Assembly (NCBI GenBank): GCA_910589415.1 | Contig: OU342630.1 | Span: 14,975,867-15,039,866 of the forward strand | Source of the DNA: Malachius bipustulatus | Lineage: Eukaryota; Arthropoda; Insecta; Coleoptera; Melyridae | Length of the DNA: 64,000 nt | Direction: 5' to 3' | Part shown: piece after piece, positions 35,485 to 48,858 of the stretch | Position numbering within the stretch: position 1 is the first letter of the stretch | Layout of the letters: every line of letters begins with the position of its first letter | Position numbers and translations under genes: made by a program | The notes under the pieces: model-generated | What the model was told of the DNA's origin: nothing | The model's input: the letters and a program-made list of their open reading frames with translations, nothing else | Database searches by the model: none

Positions 35485-35752
35485 CACAGAATAGGTACAA
35501 TCAGAATATAAACTTCAATAAAAATACCGAGTTCGCGCCTCTACTCGGCGCATAGAGATCCGCCATGATTTGAGATGAGCTTTCATTAGTTTTGAATGCG
35601 GGCCCGCAGAATAGAATTGTACCTATTCTGTGGCGGGCTGGTGGCGGGCCTGCGTTTCTACTCTGAAGCAATGGCCGCTAGAGGTGTGGCTTGTCTCTAA
35701 AAGATCAAAGGCACCGCCGGCGAGTTTAGCTTCTGATTGTATCTATTCTGTG
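35485..35752. mobile_element. 268 bp GC-rich MITE, copy 1
   Basis: Ends CACAGAATAGGTACAATCAG and its complement CTGATTGTATCTATTCTGTG are inverted repeats. Flanks ACGGTTG and GCGGTTG are a 6/7 target duplication. The interior is much more GC-rich than the surroundings (GGCGGGCCTGCGTTTC, CGCCGGCGAG). It carries a second internal CAGAATAG...CTATTCTG pair. A close copy is at 45844-46105. Confidence 0.8.
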
Positions 35753-36904
35753 GCGGTTGTTTAAGAGTGAGAGGTCCTAGAAAGAGAGCGAAAACCACCC
35801 CACTATCTAAACAGTTTTCGTACATTCTATGTAATAAATTTGTAAAATGTATTGACATTGATACTTGACATTTAAATTTTATTATATGAACTATGGGAGC
35901 TAATTTGGCTGCGTTCAATAAATATGAATATCTAAAATAAGCACGGGAGTTTTAGTAGAAATTCGACTGGTTTCTTATCAAACTTTATATCTAATATTGT
36001 TGCAAGGAGACCAGTAGGAATTTTAATTGTGTAAGCCATTTAAGTTTTAAGTTGCTTGCAAAGTTAAGTTGTTTTATCTTTTTTGAAATTGTTATTATTT
36101 GAATGAAATAGTTTGGTAGCTACTTTACACGCAACAATCTAATTTAAAACACATAAATTTTAATGTTTTCCTGTTTCCTGCTGATCTAATTGAGCGTCGG
36201 TTGATAACACATTGTATTACATTATGTACTCTAAATCGGAACTGGCCCTACATTGTTTACGGGATATCGGCCGCAGCAGGCCGGTATATCTTGCTCTTCC
36301 GAGGAGATACGTATTTAATTTGAAAACTTCGGAGGAGTTGCCTAACTTGTCCTTTTTCGATTATAAAACTCTCAGTGATTCTTTTGTTACACAACTCCGA
36401 GAGAGGAACTCGCTTCAAATTGTGATCTGGCATATTAAATACTACCGATTGGATGCCTCATGAATACCTTGATGTTGTTTTGAGAAGATACTTGGAATCA
36501 CTGGGATAATCGAGGAAAAAATCGATGAGAAATATAATTAAAAATAATGGCGAACAGAAAAATCTACACAGCAAAAACATTACAGGTGTTTACCTAAATT
36601 TTCAGTAAATTCTAGTAGGTATAGGCATTTTAACTAAAAGGTAATGTAACAGGATGAAATTAATCATTTAACCGTATAACTTAGCAACTTTTTTTCCCCC
36701 GAAATGGCGGACACTTATAGTACCAAAGTATTAATAATAATTTTGAATTAGGAATTCTTAGTTCATTAAATTTTATCTCCAGCAGCCCTAATAAAATACT
36801 GAAACAAAATAAAATATGGAGAAATCAACAATTCCCAATATTGTGTCGTCAATCAATCATTACACTGCCTTTCAAAAAAAGCGATTGCTATTTCAACTGA
36901 TCCC
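35753..36904. other. No gene seen
   Basis: AT-rich; contains the second copy of the short block from 1009-1077 at 36700-36786. The plus frame at 36212-36463 is open but unrecognised. Confidence 0.4.
36700..36786 (+). repeat. Short dispersed block, pair of 1009-1077
   Basis: Diverged direct copy, described at 1009. Confidence 0.4.
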
Positions 36905-38226
36905 GAAATTAGAACGATCGATCTCTCTGACTTGCGCGATGTGCAAGCTGCTTAAAAAAATATAAACAACCGCCTAGTTTGGTATCTTGAACGATATAAG
37001 CTTCTGGATCAAGCTCAGTCTGGATTTAGATACCACCGCAGCACAGCAGATAACTTCGTGGCCTTCATCAAATAACCGACGCTTTCACGGCAAAACAAGA
37101 TGTTGTAGCTGTACTTTTCGATATAGAGAGTGCATTCGATGTTACCTGGAGATCCGTCATCTGCAAAAAAACTAGAAGAAATAAACCTATCAGGAAATAT
37201 TCTATACTTTATAACAAAGTTCCAGATGAACAGATCGGCTAAAGTGCTTGCGAATATGAAAGGGTCTCCTTCCTTCATAGTTGAGAACGAGGTCCTCCAA
37301 AGTTCAGTACTGAGCACTACCTTCTTTATCTTAGCAATTAATTATTTTCGCTCCACTATATTTGACCACCAGTTGAACATTTATTCTGTATGTGGATGAC
37401 AGTATTCTATATTGTTCAGGGAAAAATACTTGCTACGTGCGACCTACTCCAATGCTGTCTGTAATTCGTTGGTCACAAACAACAGGATTCAATTTTTCAT
37501 CCACAAAAACTTAAATCATCAAATTTAAATTTAACAGAAGAAGAAGTAAAGCCGCCCCTTATCACATTGAACATAACCCATCAAGTGACGTACCACATCA
37601 AACTACTTTTATTAATCGTCGATAGTATTAACTTGGAGACATCACATACAACATCTCCAGCGCAGCTGCTTAGCTAATCTGAACATCCTTTTTAAAGTAC
37701 TATCACACTGCCTGAGAAGCAAGTCCTTCTCAGAATATATAGAGCCCGGATACGCTCAAAATTGTATTATGGCAGTACGGTCTGCTCCTCTGCTAGCAAG
37801 ACCAATCTGAAGAGTCTAGACACAGTGCACAACACTGCCCTCCGAATTTTCCTTGGGACCTCCAGATCAATCCCGATCGAGTCTCTTTACGTCGAAGCAA
37901 ACAAACTGCCACTTTCACTTCGTCGAGGACAGCTATCTGCTAACCCTAATAATTTTGTTCACAGTATACTCACCACAGCTGGAATAACGCCCAATAATCC
38001 CCCAAAAAAGCTACTAAATATATCAATACCAAAAACTCTAAAATCATTATTAGGAGGCAATAACTTTGTGAAACTCATTCCTAACCCCATTTCTATCATA
38101 CCACCTTGGAACAAATTGCTACCAATACCTCTCTGTGCCGACTCAAAAAGCACGAAACTTCTAACAGAATCCTCAAACAAGTTTCTAAACCACTCTGAAA
38201 AACCCATAAGAACTCACCCACTCTGA
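36905..38226 (+). pseudogene. Decayed LINE reverse transcriptase and downstream region
   Basis: Across shifting frames the plus strand gives RSISLTCAMCKLLKKI, NNRLVWYLE, KLLDQAQSGFRYHRSTADNF, ITDAFTAKQDVVAVLFDIES and AFDVTWRSVI, the first half of a non-LTR reverse transcriptase. The YADD region near 37385 has decayed (a MWMT word stands in its place). From 37762 a cleaner frame reads YGSTVCSSASKTNLKSLDTV, HNTALRIFLGTSRSIPIESL and YVEANKLPLSLRR, which in Jockey/I-group insect LINEs lies between the reverse transcriptase and any RNase H. The frame ends at 38226. Many stops and frameshifts make it an old, dead copy, different from the LINEs at 10-12 kb and 17-19 kb. Confidence 0.8.
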
Positions 38227-39118
38227 AACGTTTGATAAAATTCTATACTTAGACTGACGCCCTAAAACAGAAAGTGTTTAGTCTAGTAAAATTAGACGAA
38301 AAAGGCATCGGGTTATCGCTTACCTGAGAGACCTAATGGGCCCGATCTCACCTTAATAACTTCGACGCACTACTGCGCAACAATAATTGGTCCGATTAAT
38401 GAGATATAGTTATGTAAATGTTCGTAATTGTAAGCGCTACAAGTTTTGTGGGAACAATTTTTGGATTGCGATTGAAAAAAAGGAGTTATTCCGAAAATAC
38501 CAATTTTTCATTCCCCTTGTTCTGGTAGTAAAATGTAAGTTACTACCAGCAATTTTGATCGAGGATTATAGCTGATAGTTTTGTAATCATTTAAAAATGA
38601 GAGGTTAGGGCACACATACAAGATTTTTTACTGATAAAGCAAGCTTTGGTTGAATCCAACTGCAAAACCGGTAATTGTGCAGCTTGATATGCAAGAATCG
38701 AAACGCGTTCATTTGTGGGACCTATTTGTAAGAGAAAAAAAACATCCCGCCTCGGATCGCTCCAGACTAGGATCGCTCCCACCTCAGATCAACTTTAAAG
38801 TTATCCATAGAAAGAGTGATGTAACTTAGTGGTGTAATGTTTATTAGAGAGTTTTCATATCGTGTTTTCACTGTTCTTATAGAAGCGTCTACGACAGTAT
38901 TACCGTCATCTAGAAAAAACTCTCTGACAAAGCTGATGGTTGCAATCGCAACCTAAAACATTAGCGTCTTTTGAAAAGCGGTCTGCTGAATCTTTCTAAT
39001 ATGGTTAAAATGGCATTTCAATTCTTTTGTTGCCGACCTGCTCCACTAATATGAAACGTAAAAGATGTCAGCCTTGGCCTTTATTTAATTAGCCGTAATA
39101 ACGTGTTCATTTCTAGGG
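38227..39118. other. No gene seen
   Basis: AT-rich flank between the LINE remnant and the hAT element. Nothing I can support. Confidence 0.4.
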
Positions 39119-39126
39119 GTTGTACT

Positions 39127-40593
39127 CAGTGACGGCTCGTCAGGGACGGCAAGGTCGGCCCGGCCGACCCAAACCACTGCACCAGTAAATAACATTATTT
39201 TTTAGAAAATAATAAAATAAACTTGATTTTAATTTCTGAGAACTTTGCAATAATACCATTAATGTTTTTTTCTTGCCTAAAAATCTAAGCAAAAAGCAAA
39301 AGTGTAGAGCTATAGTGAATATTGAGTGATCCATAAGTTGAAAATTGTAAGGTCGGCTGGCCGATGCTGGGCGCGAGAATGCTGGTTAATCGAAGACCTA
39401 CGGCACACAAACTGTGTCGCTTCCAACCGCAGAGTTACAGTGCACGGCCGGCGTAGCGTATTCCACACAGGGTCGGCCGAGAGCCTCCTGGCCGTACTTG
39501 GGTATCAATCTATGTATCAATCGGGCGCTTTTCTCTTGGGCGATCCTCGCTGCAATGGGATGGAACATGCGAGTCGAACGCATTTTTAATTTTTATTAAT
39601 CTTTTTTTATGAAAATGCAACTTATTGTAGTAACAGAAACCAAAAAGGTGTTTCTTGCTTGCCAAATTGCTTTTTAGAGATTTATTTAATTAATTTACGG
39701 CCAATATTATAAACGCTAGTTAAGTTAACTGGCCGATTTCTGTGGTCGTTTCTGGAGAAGATATAGACTATAGGTCGAAATTATTGCATTTTAATTACTC
39801 TTGGCATAAAAGGGATTACAAAAATTTAAATAATAGTTATTCGAGGTCAATATTAGCTTCAAAATCGGGCACAGAAATCTGCCAGTTAACTTAACCAGCG
39901 TTTATAATATTGGCCGCTAGTAGACTTATTATTTATTAATTAATTATTTAAGATTAATTTATTTATTTAATCAGTGTGCGAGTTAGTTTACCTATTTTAT
40001 GCAATTAAAAAAAAAATTAACTAGGTACGTATTAGAATTCGCAAACTACCGATATTGTCAAGTCAACTGCCCCCTACTACGCTTTCATTAATATTTTTTG
40101 AATAAAAAATAAACCAAAAATACCGTTTTACGGAAGAGATTCAATAGATATAAATTCCTAGAACGGAAAATAATAATGAAATCTTCAATGCCTGTACTTC
40201 CTTATACCTACCTACCAGCCAGCACCAGTAGCCATGCAGGGCCAGGGTCGGCTAGCCGTTACCGCACGTGTTATCCATATGGTGTCAATGCATGCGCATG
40301 CATAGCATAATATTGCATTCATTCAGTGACTCAAGCAAAAGCACATTTTTATTTTATTACTTTCTTCGTCATCTATTTTTCCTATTCGACGATTTTTCCT
40401 ATTTTTACACATGTATAAGTAAATTTTGAACTTATGGGAATTCGCGTGACCTTGAACCTTAATAAAATTCGCCTGTATCGCATTTTCCGCGGGGGCCTTT
40501 TCCCCGGACCCCCCCCCCCCACATATAACGTCGTACATTTTATTTCCACCATTGGCTGGCCGACCCAATTTTTTGAAGCACGAGCCGTCACTG
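39127..40593. mobile_element. Non-autonomous hAT element, 8 bp target duplication
   Basis: Terminal inverted repeats CAGTGACGGCTCGT and ACGAGCCGTCACTG, flanked by exact copies of GTTGTACT (39119-39126 and 40594-40601). The 8 bp duplication and CAGTG ends are hallmarks of the hAT superfamily. Sub-terminal GC-rich words (GGTCGGCC, CGGCCGACCC near the left; GGCTGGCCGACCC near the right) also mirror each other. No transposase. It contains a smaller nested palindromic element at 39698-39916. Confidence 0.85.
39698..39916. mobile_element. 219 bp palindromic element nested in hAT
   Basis: Starts CGGCCAATATTATAAACGCT and ends with its complement. Pairing extends through AGTTAAGTTAACTGG (about 34 bp of inverted repeat with one or two differences). 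The target duplication is unclear. Confidence 0.65.
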
Positions 40594-40774
40594 GTTGTAC
40601 TGGTTATGAATAAAACAAAGCTTGGTTTTGCAGCATGTACAATAATTACACATGTCTATCTTGATTACGAAAATCAATATATCTATACTGAACACTTTTA
40701 TTACAATGAAAGCAGGTGGTAGGTACATACATCTTGTTTTATCTACCTACCTACTATAAAATTTCAAAGTTATG

Positions 40775-41465
40775 CAGGTTTCCTCAGAGATGAGTGCTAT
40801 AAATTATACAGGAGACTCCCTTGATCAAAATAAGTCAAAAACTCTATAATACAAAATTGTGTCAAACTTTAAAAAAAAAGTAAATTTAATTTTGTTTTGT
40901 ATTTTTGAAACCGTTCAAGATATTTTGATGCCCTTTGGTATAGACATAATGTTAGGTCGAGATACAGTATTGCGAAAAATTCATGGACTGAAATGTCTTC
41001 CAGGGGATCGTCCCCTTCTTGCCTCTTCATCTATTACACCTCTGGATTTTTTTCTAATTTTGAGCAAAACTCAATTCTACCTTCAATTTAGAGAATAAAG
41101 TTGCTCTTGCCGAATTTTGATTGGATACTGCGTTTTTGAGATATTGAGGTTAATGTAGATTAGGATATTTTCCATTTTTTGAGTGGATGTAGTTAGCTGC
41201 GACAGTGAAAAATTCAAAATTCACCTTCATTATCTTCGCCCCTGGTAGACATTTCAGTCTTTAAATTTCTCGCATATCTCGACATAACATATTGTGTCTA
41301 TACAAAATGGCATCAACATATCTTGAACAGTTAGAAATTACAAAACAAACTAGGATTAAAAAAAATAATTTGATGGGTATCTTGAAAACGATGCATTTTA
41401 GGACATATTTTATACAGGGAATCTCCTGTATAATTTATGATGGCATTCATTTCTGAGGCACCCTG
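40775..41465. mobile_element. 691 bp fold-back, CAGGGTGCC ends
   Basis: The left end CAGGTTTCCTCAGAGATGAG and the right end's complement CAGGGTGCCTCAGAAATGAA are inverted repeats, followed on both sides by ATAAATTATACAGGAG. The arms stay partly complementary to the centre (GACTGAAATGTC and its inverse). TA follows the right end. It is an older, degenerate member of the CAGGGTG group. Confidence 0.65.
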
Positions 41466-43451
41466 TATGCCATGGATTGTTCATAGGCGAAAAAGCTGCT
41501 TGTGTTATGCTTTAATACCCCAAGCTTATGAGTACTATTTGAGAACATCTTATTGTGTATACCTACACCATGTTCTCAGCATTTATACTTTGTAGAATCT
41601 CTGTAATGGAGATTTTAACCCCCATTACGAAACAAATTATTCACTTAAAGGATTTCTAATATAAAAGGTTTTAGATTCTTATCATAATATCTTAGTGCAA
41701 GTACTAGAGACTTATAGTCCTGTTATCTCAATAACTACTTCTCTAAAATCATTGAAAAATAACAATTATTAATAACAAATCACTAAACATCCCTTCTTGT
41801 TCTTTTCGTTCCATTATTATTTGACCACCATGTATAACAGTTTGGATTTCGTCCCGACCGCGTTGTATCAAGCTAATCCTGGTAGACTAATATTGGAGAG
41901 CCGACTACTTATTAGCTTACGGATCTCAGGACTTGGGGCGGTCGTTGAGTAATCTCAGTAATTCCCCCGGTGAGACATGAAACTCGGGCAAGGCAAATCC
42001 CACACCCCTCAGTAGGTCAATGCGAAACGTGTCCTCAGACCACCGGACCAAAGATTCTGTACGTAATTTGCGGTATTTACTCTTTCCTTACACAAACCTT
42101 TCTATTCGTACCTCCCATAAGGTCTGATATTTTATGATTATAATAAGTGTGACAAAATGACGTACAAAAATGCATAGGTACTTATTTATTTTATTGTTTT
42201 ATTTATTTTCTATTTTAAGATCATGTAATTTATGTACATACCTAGCTAAATATCCCACACCAGAATGTGTTATAACGAACAAATTTCTCTGTACGATTAT
42301 TGCATTATGCTGATTACTGGAGGTAAATATTGTTAGGTTCAATTTAAATTAGTTATCAGAGATAGCTACTGAATTGTTCGTATTGTAACAAAGAATTCCA
42401 TTGAAATAGATTACCATAGTAATAATCATTAATTGCAATTCACCTATGTATAAATAAGACTTTAGTACTCGTACGGTTAACATATTTTATAATACCCTAC
42501 TTATTTTCGAGTGATCTGCTAATAATAAAAGTTGGAGTGGTCCTTGTTCCTCAATGAATCAGTTTTGCTACAAAATCCCTTTTTTCTAAATTGAATTAGT
42601 TTCTTGTCAACAGTAATACATGGGGACCAGAAATTTGGATCCAATAATTCATCCTTTTTGTTGGCTGACTACAACTTTAGGGGCTTATAGACTTCTGATT
42701 TGACGACGACAACTTCTATGCAATCAAATTCGATATCAGGAATTTTGGAAGTGATATAATTCCTTAATGGGTCTGCGATGCAATTTAAATTTACACGTGA
42801 TACATGAATCGTATGATTTGGTCGTATTATAATCGTGAATCAATCGTATTATACAAAGTGAATCAAGATTGACGGTCACAGTTTCAAACTTAAGACGGCG
42901 CTCATTATACCACCTAGTGGTGCTATTATTGTAGTGGTTCCTGTCTTGTTCACATTTTTTATCAAGGAGTTTTCTTGGGAGCCACTCTAACTAGGTTCGG
43001 ATGCATTCGTAAGTTATTGAAGATTTCTTGGTTCCATCTTCTTATATTGGACTATTAGTGAATTTTTTAATTAAAAAATTACATCTATTGAGGACGATAT
43101 CACTTAACGAAAATCTCCCAAACTCATCAAAATGTCCACCGATCCTGACCCACAGATCACGAAGAAATGGTTTTCCAAAATCAACATGCCCACGATATAC
43201 AGTGTGTCCGTTTTTCGAGGCTAACCTCGAAATCTCGCTTATCAGTATCAGTATCTCGCCTATCAGTAGGGATGCAAGATCGTTCAAATTGGGACAAAAT
43301 TGCGAATTTTTATGCTAAGTAACAATCTGAAAAAAAAAATCAAGATATCTTCAGTAACTGCTGAAATATTCCTGAAAAAACTTAAAAATCGAGATTTCTT
43401 ATTTTTGCCATATCTTTCTTATTATTGGAAATTAATAAATAATTTTTTGTA
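41466..43451. other. Unassigned region
   Basis: 41870-42065 is GC-richer and non-coding, with no recognised identity. The frames at 43028-43318 (both strands) are open but unrecognised. Confidence 0.35.
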
Positions 43452-43580
43452 GGCTTACACAAGTTGGCAAGAGAGCTATCCATTTCATGTTCCAAAAATT
43501 TTCAAAGCCGACTAGATCCCATAGAGTTTTCATAGCCAACTTTAATTTTTCTTGAGGTCGCCATATTGTTTTTTTGTTTG
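43452..43580 (-). repeat. Diverged dispersed repeat, inverse copy of 2520-2632
   Basis: See 2520-2632 for shared words. Confidence 0.35.
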
Positions 43581-45836
43581 GTATAGAAAAAATCATGGAT
43601 ACAAGAAACTAATAACATTCAAAAAATAAATTTTCAAAAAAAGATTATGCCCCGGCACCATCCATACAGCATGAGCTAGCTAGCACCAGTCACATGCAAT
43701 AATCCAGGCGCGCCAGCCAGATTCACGTGTAGCTGTATTGAACCCGCTTCTTTGTGAGGATGGCTAAGTACATAGGTAGAAACCAAAAAAAGGAGAAGAA
43801 GAATAAGTACCCGCTTCGTGAAACAGCTATCATCACGCACCTGTTTCACTAAGTTAAGTAATTTAATTCCACCATTTACTTGTTGCTTAAATTGCTGCTT
43901 AGTATTCATTCATTCAATAATTCATTTTAGTTTTTGATTTTCGCTGTTCATTATTAAAATTTACCTTTTTTTTATTCTTTTAGCTTTCACGATCTCACGA
44001 TTCAATTAATTGTTGCTTATAAGGCCCCTACACGGCTTTCATTTAGTAGGCATTTGAATCTGTAGATTTGCTCTTGTTGATTTCCAATGTGTGTTTTATT
44101 TTATCTGTAATTATTATATTTTTTCATGCTTCATTATTGTTGAGTAATTTCTGCCAAATTATTATTTGATTACCTACCTGTGATACCTTTTTACCAATCT
44201 TTCATCAGTTAATTAATATATTATTTTGTGATATTTAAACATTTTTATTATCATTTATATTTGTTATACTTATGCAATTTCTATTTATTTTAATTATGTA
44301 AATGATTTGTTCTATTTATTAATAAAAACTGTTAAATTGACTTGTGATTTTTTTTTGCCTGTGATGTTGTTCATGTGTGTTCATTGCCTAAGTAATAAGT
44401 TAATTTCATTTTTGAGCTATATAGTTGGCTGCTAAATAGCGTTCTTCACCTCCCCTAAATTTGCTCGTGGGCGGTATCGAACGTTATATTATCATTACTA
44501 ACAGCACGGAAACCAGATGGAAACCATGGTAATATTTTTCAATTTATAAGTCACATTTACCTAGAAAATTAAAACTGTTCTAGTTTTATTTGAACAGAAC
44601 TGTACCTGTTCTGCCTTTTCAATTACAAAGCGTTTTAAATAGAAGTCTTTGGTAGTTTTAGTTTATTGGAAAATCCTGTACTTACCTATATGAATATCTA
44701 TATTGGCTAGTACCACAATATTCATTTAGAGCTGTTTTATGTGAGCACTTGGAAGAAAATTGGTTTCAAATATTGATTGATTTGGTTATATTCACAAAAC
44801 TTTTTTAATGGATCATGTTGATTATTAATTATTTTTTTGTTTACTAAACAATCACTTCTATCATTTTTCGAGTGTTTTGAATTGAAATTCAATTTATGAG
44901 TCAGTTCACATACAACCAGTTGCGTAATTGAGCATAATGGATTGAAGGTTTTCTTTTGAAGAGCTGACAACTGATGGAATTAATCGCGTTCAGGTTTTAA
45001 CATCCGAAATTAGTTATACCTATTGCATATTATTGTGGCCAATTTTTTTAGATTTCGGAAATATGATTGAATTACTTACTTTTTCGTTGGAAATTCATCT
45101 AAGTGAACTAAAAAAATTCTTCTTTAAAAAAAGTTCATCAACGGGTATCACAGTGAAGTCCTATAATATGCTTACGAATTTATTTTGTTGTTAACTCAAG
45201 GACGTTTTATTGTCGTTAATTTAATCTCCCAGAGCTCAGACAGACTCCTCAAGTAATGAGATCCTGAGGAAAGTTTTAAACCAAACAGCAAACGTAATCC
45301 CAGTAGTATTCAACAGCTTGTACGACAGAGAATATTGAAAGACTCACAGTACTAATTCAGTGAAGTTGACAACGTCTGCAATTGAGTGTTTATTTTGCAG
45401 AGCGCATTTAGAGCGAAGCCTGCAGCTTATTTTACATTAAAAGACGTGACATTTCACCCGTATCAAATCTGAGCCAGTAACAAAACTATTGTAATACTTG
45501 GATGAATAATATAATATGATTCTACAACTCATAATATTATTATTCATTTTCTACAAAATCAACTGACTAATAAGCGATGATCCCATTAATACCATACATA
45601 AAACTAATAAGTTTCTTCCCATGCAGTTGTTGTTGATTTCTACCAGCAACCAATCAGAACCATTCAAGTAGTCTTCTATTAGTGTATTACTAAGGATGCT
45701 AATTTATATAATGAGTTTTACTACTTTTTAATCGTTTTATTCTGACGAATATAATACAACTCTTGGAATCTTCATTATCCATAATGTATTACTTCAATCG
45801 ACCTGGGGATTCTTAAAATAATTTTTTTGTTAAATA
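43581..45836. other. No gene seen
   Basis: Mostly AT-rich. Open frames at 43676-43909 and 44737-44970 (minus) have no recognisable content. Confidence 0.4.
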
Positions 45837-45843
45837 GTTTAGT

Positions 45844-46105
45844 CACAGAATATAGGTACAATCAGTTATATAAACTTCAATAAAAATACCGAGTTCGCGC
45901 ATCTACTCGGCGCATAGAGATATCCGCCATGATTTGAGATGAGCTTTCATTAGTTTTGAATGCGGGCCCACAGAATAGAATTGTACCTATTCTGTGGCGG
46001 GCCTGCGTTTCTACTCTGAAGCAATGGCCGCTAGAGGTGTGGCTTGTCTCTGAAAGATCAAAGGCGCCGCCGGCGAGTTTAGCTTCTGATTTATTCTATT
46101 CTGTG
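45844..46105. mobile_element. 262 bp GC-rich MITE, copy 2
   Basis: Near-identical to 35485-35752 apart from a few substitutions and a missing GGCTGGTGGCG segment. Ends CACAGAATATAGGTACAATC and ATTCTATTCTGTG. Exact 7 bp flanks GTTTAGT at 45837-45843 and 46106-46112 confirm transposition rather than segmental duplication. Confidence 0.85.
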
Positions 46106-46112
46106 GTTTAGT

Positions 46113-48459
46113 TAAATAGTTAAATAAAGTTGCCATTTTGATTGTCATTGTATATAGTTTCGAAATGACATTTTTTGGGTACAAGTGCTAAAAGTGACAT
46201 TCTTTTACGCACTTTTGCTTAAAAGTGATTTAGGTCCACTCGGATTGATCGGCATGCTGTGTTTTCTCAACCTGTAATTATATATGCAGGCAGATCATCC
46301 CAATAAAGGATTTTTCTTTTTTGTTAGACTTATGTTTCCATTCATATTCGTTACTGAACTGAATTACGAAGTTTTTCTCAAAGCTGTATTTACTAGTAAT
46401 TGTGTCCACAGTAGCGCTGGTGAAATGTCATTAAGTAGTAGTTTGATCCGTTCTCACAATGGACTCTCTTGTTCCCTTCTCTTATGTTTCTTCCTTGGCC
46501 ATTATATGGTAAGCCGTCTTTTGCGGCAATTCGCACCACTAGATGCAGTGGTGTAGGGTTGAAGATTACCTTGAGACTTGTCATCAGAGCTTTCAAAAGT
46601 AGCCCATCGTATTCAGTATTCAAAACAGGGAGCAAACAAGCCTCCTATCGACCTCAGATGACAACATCTTATCCTGAAATATGCAAGGAAGGTATCAGGA
46701 TCCAAAGATAAATCGATTCGTTCCATTATATTCCCAGAATTGAACACAGCTACTTCGCAAAACACCCAAATGCATCTTTGGCGTCCAAAGTATTTTTCAA
46801 TTTCAAGTTGATATAAGGAAATTATTTACCAACCTTAATTTACTGATTATCGACTTTATAGTTAATATAACTTTGAAGTTATAAATTATTAAATTTGACT
46901 ATCAAGGTAATTATAGGGTATTCATAATTAACGAGGTAATTATAAAACACTATAGTGTTTTATTTATCATCCACCAGAAAGTAAAATTCATTAGTGGAAC
47001 AAAAAAATGATGTTCCAAGTACTAAGTGCACTAACCAACACTACTTCGAATCACCATTACTTTCCATGTGAAACTTTTAGACACTAAACCAATAAAACTT
47101 CTTAATTCAGTCTTGGAACTTTGTACTATTATAACTTCAAAATTTTGCTATTCTAGCCTTGCCATACTTAAAACTTATACTGCAACATCCAGAACTTATA
47201 CTACATATAAAAGTTTTACCTAAGCCTTCAGTCTTAAAGTATATAGGTACCTACGTATTCCTAACATTCAATAATTCAGTTAAGACTTTCACTGTGTTTC
47301 CAGCTGCAAGTTTCTTATTTAAAGTTCATGAGTTGTCTGAAGTAAGCAGAAAAGTACGGAGTTTATCTTATAAGTGTCAAAGTTGCACATATATTACATC
47401 ATTGCTTACTTATTTATTCATTTCTTATCTTTAAACAGCACTGTCTGCCCAACCCGAAAGACATCTATATAAGGTCCTCCTTAAGTTTAACGAGGTGGTC
47501 GTGATGAAACATGTAAGTACCTAAATAACTAGCGACCACAAAATTTTCAAATGTTTATGTAAACTGCCACAGAACATTTTTCTAAAGCATCTTTGTGAAA
47601 ACATAAAAATTATTAATTTTGGTTATAAAATTTGAAAATTCAATCACATTAATGTTATCAGATGTAGTTCTTGTGATGCAGAATACATACGGCGTACAAT
47701 GCATACATGCACATTGAGGTAGAATAATTACCAGAAGTAACAGATACCTGTGGAGAGTACTACCTCAAATCGTTTAAAAAACTGATGGTGTTACTTGGGA
47801 ATAGAAACATGTGAACTGTTTCTATTTGTAAAAAAACATTTTGGGCTGCTTTGTTATTGGAGAAGTGCCATCTTGACTTGTTTATCATAAGCTCCAACTG
47901 TGGAAATCGTTATTTAATTTTCTCAAGAAATATAAATAAAACTGTAATAATATGTATACATGAGTCCAATTTAAAATAAAAAAGTTGATATCAACCCCCG
48001 CTTTGGGGATGAAAATGAGGAAACAAACCCACTCCTATACCAGGTCGTTGTCCCTCTGAAAAAAATTTGTCCCTCTGAAAATATGAGGGGGTCTTTAAAG
48101 GTTGACTGGTAGAACGACTTGGCAGACGTTGTGGTTCTACTTTTCTACTGAATATATAAAAAAAATCTAACTTAAGTTAAGCATCTCAAAGAGCAACCCA
48201 ACGAGGGAACTTTTTTGAGGAGTAAACTTCTCCTAGAAATTTTGAGCTAAAGTTTTTAGGCTAAAAAATTGAATCACCTGGGATTCAATAATTCAGATGA
48301 ACATAATGTACACAGTGCTACAAAATATACTTCTATATACATACTGTACAGACTAAATCAGTACGTTATATTGAAACATTTTTAAAAGACTGGATAGAAT
48401 GTCTCTATCAATATACATATAAAGTCAGTGTAGTTTTAGTGTGAGGTCTGAGGTAACCC
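46113..48459. other. Unassigned region
   Basis: Open frames overlap on both strands at 46284-46711 but are not recognised; the region is slightly GC-richer and may be a decayed element. The rest is AT-rich with nothing I can support. Confidence 0.35.
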
Positions 48460-48815
48460 ACAACCAGCTTCCGCAGCTCCATGTAGATTGTCCAGAATAT
48501 GGTAACTCTTCATCCCCACAAATCAAGAAAGTTTCTATTTAAGATTCCATGGGTTGGATTTGGAGATAAGTTTGTATCTATGAAACAAAAGTCGGTGTAT
48601 GTCTTCGTTTCAGACTGTCTTAATGAGATCTAGTGGAATGTTGTTGAATTTTCCATATTCCAGAAGGTTCTCAGTTTGATTTTTGTATGAAGCGCGTCAT
48701 AACACCACAATTAACATCTTCGCAGAACCATGTCGATTATATGGCATGGTTACCAATCATCTCCCATAGATCAACGGGATTTCTATTAAGGACTGAAGAG
48801 GTTGGATTTGGAGAT
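48460..48815 (+). repeat. Two diverged direct repeats, ~240 bp apart
   Basis: 48460-48575 and 48700-48815 share, in order, CCACAA, a CTTC(C/G)CAGAACCATGT-like word, a TCATC...CCCA word, ATCAA, TTTCTATT and GGTTGGATTTGGAGATAAG. It is a tandem duplication of moderate age. Confidence 0.55.
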
Positions 48816-48858
48816 AAGGGCGAGTAAATAGGTTCATGTTTAAGAATAGATATCGAGT

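Noticed and set aside
41870..42065. GC-richer segment as a small nuclear RNA or SINE
   Set aside because: No A/B boxes, Sm site or flanking duplication were seen.
46284..46711. Overlapping 80-90 codon frames on both strands
   Set aside because: No motif recognised in either strand; both cannot be coding, and nothing favours one.
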